Shown here: positions 63,468 to 64,000 of the stretch, one piece after another
Layout of the letters: each line of letters opens with the position of its first letter
Position numbering within the stretch: the stretch's first letter is position 1
Source of the DNA: Streptomyces sp. LUP47B
GTDB lineage: Bacteria; Actinomycetota; Actinomycetes; Streptomycetales; Streptomycetaceae
Reading direction: 5' to 3'
DNA length: 64,000 bases
NCBI RefSeq assembly: GCF_001746295.1
Contig: NZ_MJAH01000001.1
Location: 1,283,188-1,347,187, forward strand
Position numbers and translations under genes: made by a program
Notes under the pieces: generated by a model
What the model saw: only the letters and a program-made list of their open reading frames with translations
Database searches by the model: none
Told to the model about the DNA's origin: nothing

Positions 63468-64000
63468 ATGACATACCGGCGCGCGGTCATACCGGCCCTG
63501 GTCGGAGGCCTGCTGATCACGTTGTTGCTGTGGTGGGCGGGGGCGAGCGCGCAGGCACTGCAACTGCGCGGCAGCACCAGCGTGTTCGACGTGGACTCCG
63601 TGAACGAACTCCGGCGATGGCTCATGCCCTGGTCGTACGACTCCTCGGCGGCCCTGCCGTCCGACGGATCCCTGGACCCGGGCACGGGTACGGGCGGAGA
63701 CACCCGTTACGCCAGTCTGTACAGCACCGCGATGCAGATCAGATTCGTGGCCGTCTTCGCTTTCTTCCTGGCCGGCGCGTTGCTCCTGCTCCGCAGGATC
63801 CCGCCGACGCGGGGCCGTACACCGGGCACGCTGGTCGCGCTGTGGGCCTGGGGGCCGGTGTCCGCGACCTTGGCCGTGACGGTCTCGGCACCCTGGCTGA
63901 TCGCGTCCCGGGGGCGCGGCAGCTACCGGGTCCTGCCGCAGTTGGCGGGTGTGATCGCCTCGAGCGGACCGGTGCCAGTGTTCGCGGGGCTGTTCACCGC
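63468..64000 (+). CDS. Membrane protein, partial (3' end outside the window)
   Basis: The ATG at 63468 has GGGGGG 6-7 nt upstream. The visible 177 residues have a first helix (about 9-28, 'IPALVGGLLITLLLWWAGAS'), an extracytoplasmic segment, a second helix ('FVAVFAFFLAGALLLLRR') and two more at 'LWAWGPVSATLAVTVSAPWL' and 'AGVIASSGPVPVFAG'. No stop is seen. I do not recognise the family. Confidence 0.65.
   Translation, partial: MTYRRAVIPALVGGLLITLLLWWAGASAQALQLRGSTSVFDVDSVNELRRWLMPWSYDSSAALPSDGSLDPGTGTGGDTRYASLYSTAMQIRFVAVFAFFLAGALLLLRRIPPTRGRTPGTLVALWAWGPVSATLAVTVSAPWLIASRGRGSYRVLPQLAGVIASSGPVPVFAGLFT

Overview
The window is high-GC actinobacterial chromosome, almost certainly Streptomyces. 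By eye G+C is near 70%, third codon positions are almost all G or C, and the gene content fits: DUF3040, Rv1733c-like, PadR and MarR regulators, an ECF42 sigma factor with DGPF proteins, a GAF-SpoIIE phosphatase, and an I36 inhibitor-like protein. It looks like accessory or arm-type chromosome: mostly solo enzymes beside their own regulators, several small catabolic operons, decayed gene fragments and GC-rich tandem arrays. I saw no rRNA, tRNA, transposase, phage gene or CRISPR array.

Layout. 1-7129: end of a fibronectin-III protein, a small anchored secreted protein, a PadR regulator behind a FadH-type 2,4-dienoyl-CoA reductase, DUF3040, a CPA2 cation/proton antiporter and a secreted protein. 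7391-13531: PAS-GAF-SpoIIE phosphatase, a Kelch-like remnant, an MFS exporter divergent from a LysR gene, a PrmC-like methyltransferase and a MarR gene. 13538-17380: GNAT and zinc-independent alcohol dehydrogenase-like pair, a sulfite-oxidase-fold protein with its flavin reductase, and an Rv1733c-like protein. 17427-22943: 8-oxoguanine deaminase, acetylxylan esterase, serine hydrolase, a PadR-methyltransferase pair and a SnoaL-like protein.

22960-26731 is an ECF42 stress-sigma locus (two DGPF proteins, the sigma factor, an MFS exporter). Two near-identical promoter-like sites (TGTCGA, 17 bp, CGTC) precede the first DGPF gene and the MFS gene. 27920-33901: a short second Rho with a pyrimidine-rich leader, a D,D-carboxypeptidase, two GT-C mannosyltransferase-like proteins and a glutaminase. 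34082-41221 is an exopolysaccharide locus: a beta-helix lipoprotein facing a four-gene operon (UDP-glucuronate decarboxylase, processive GT2 synthase, GalE, UDP-glucose dehydrogenase) that supplies UDP-GlcA, UDP-Xyl and UDP-Gal. 41545-46354 is an asparagine-to-fumarate operon (FadR/GntR regulator, permease, asparaginase, aspartase).

46620-50191: UppP, a CrcB-DUF190-CrcB fluoride-export operon, an SMP-30-like protein and an ArsR-like regulator. 51308-54559: a GH42 beta-galactosidase divergent from its probable LacI regulator. 54782-64000: VOC protein, MarR regulator, BAAT-type hydrolase, SseB protein, cysteine hydrolase plus NCS1 permease, a lipoprotein, an I36-like protein, a DedA remnant, aldo/keto reductase, cytidine deaminase, and the start of a membrane protein.

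The least explained structures are three tandem arrays (about 46403-46603, 50350-51236, 61460-61585). Each lies just downstream of the stop codon of a minus-strand gene. Other points of note are a 20-bp perfect palindrome at fadH whose core recurs at a MarR gene 51 kb away, eight genes with leaderless-type -10 boxes, and four frameshifted or decayed fragments.
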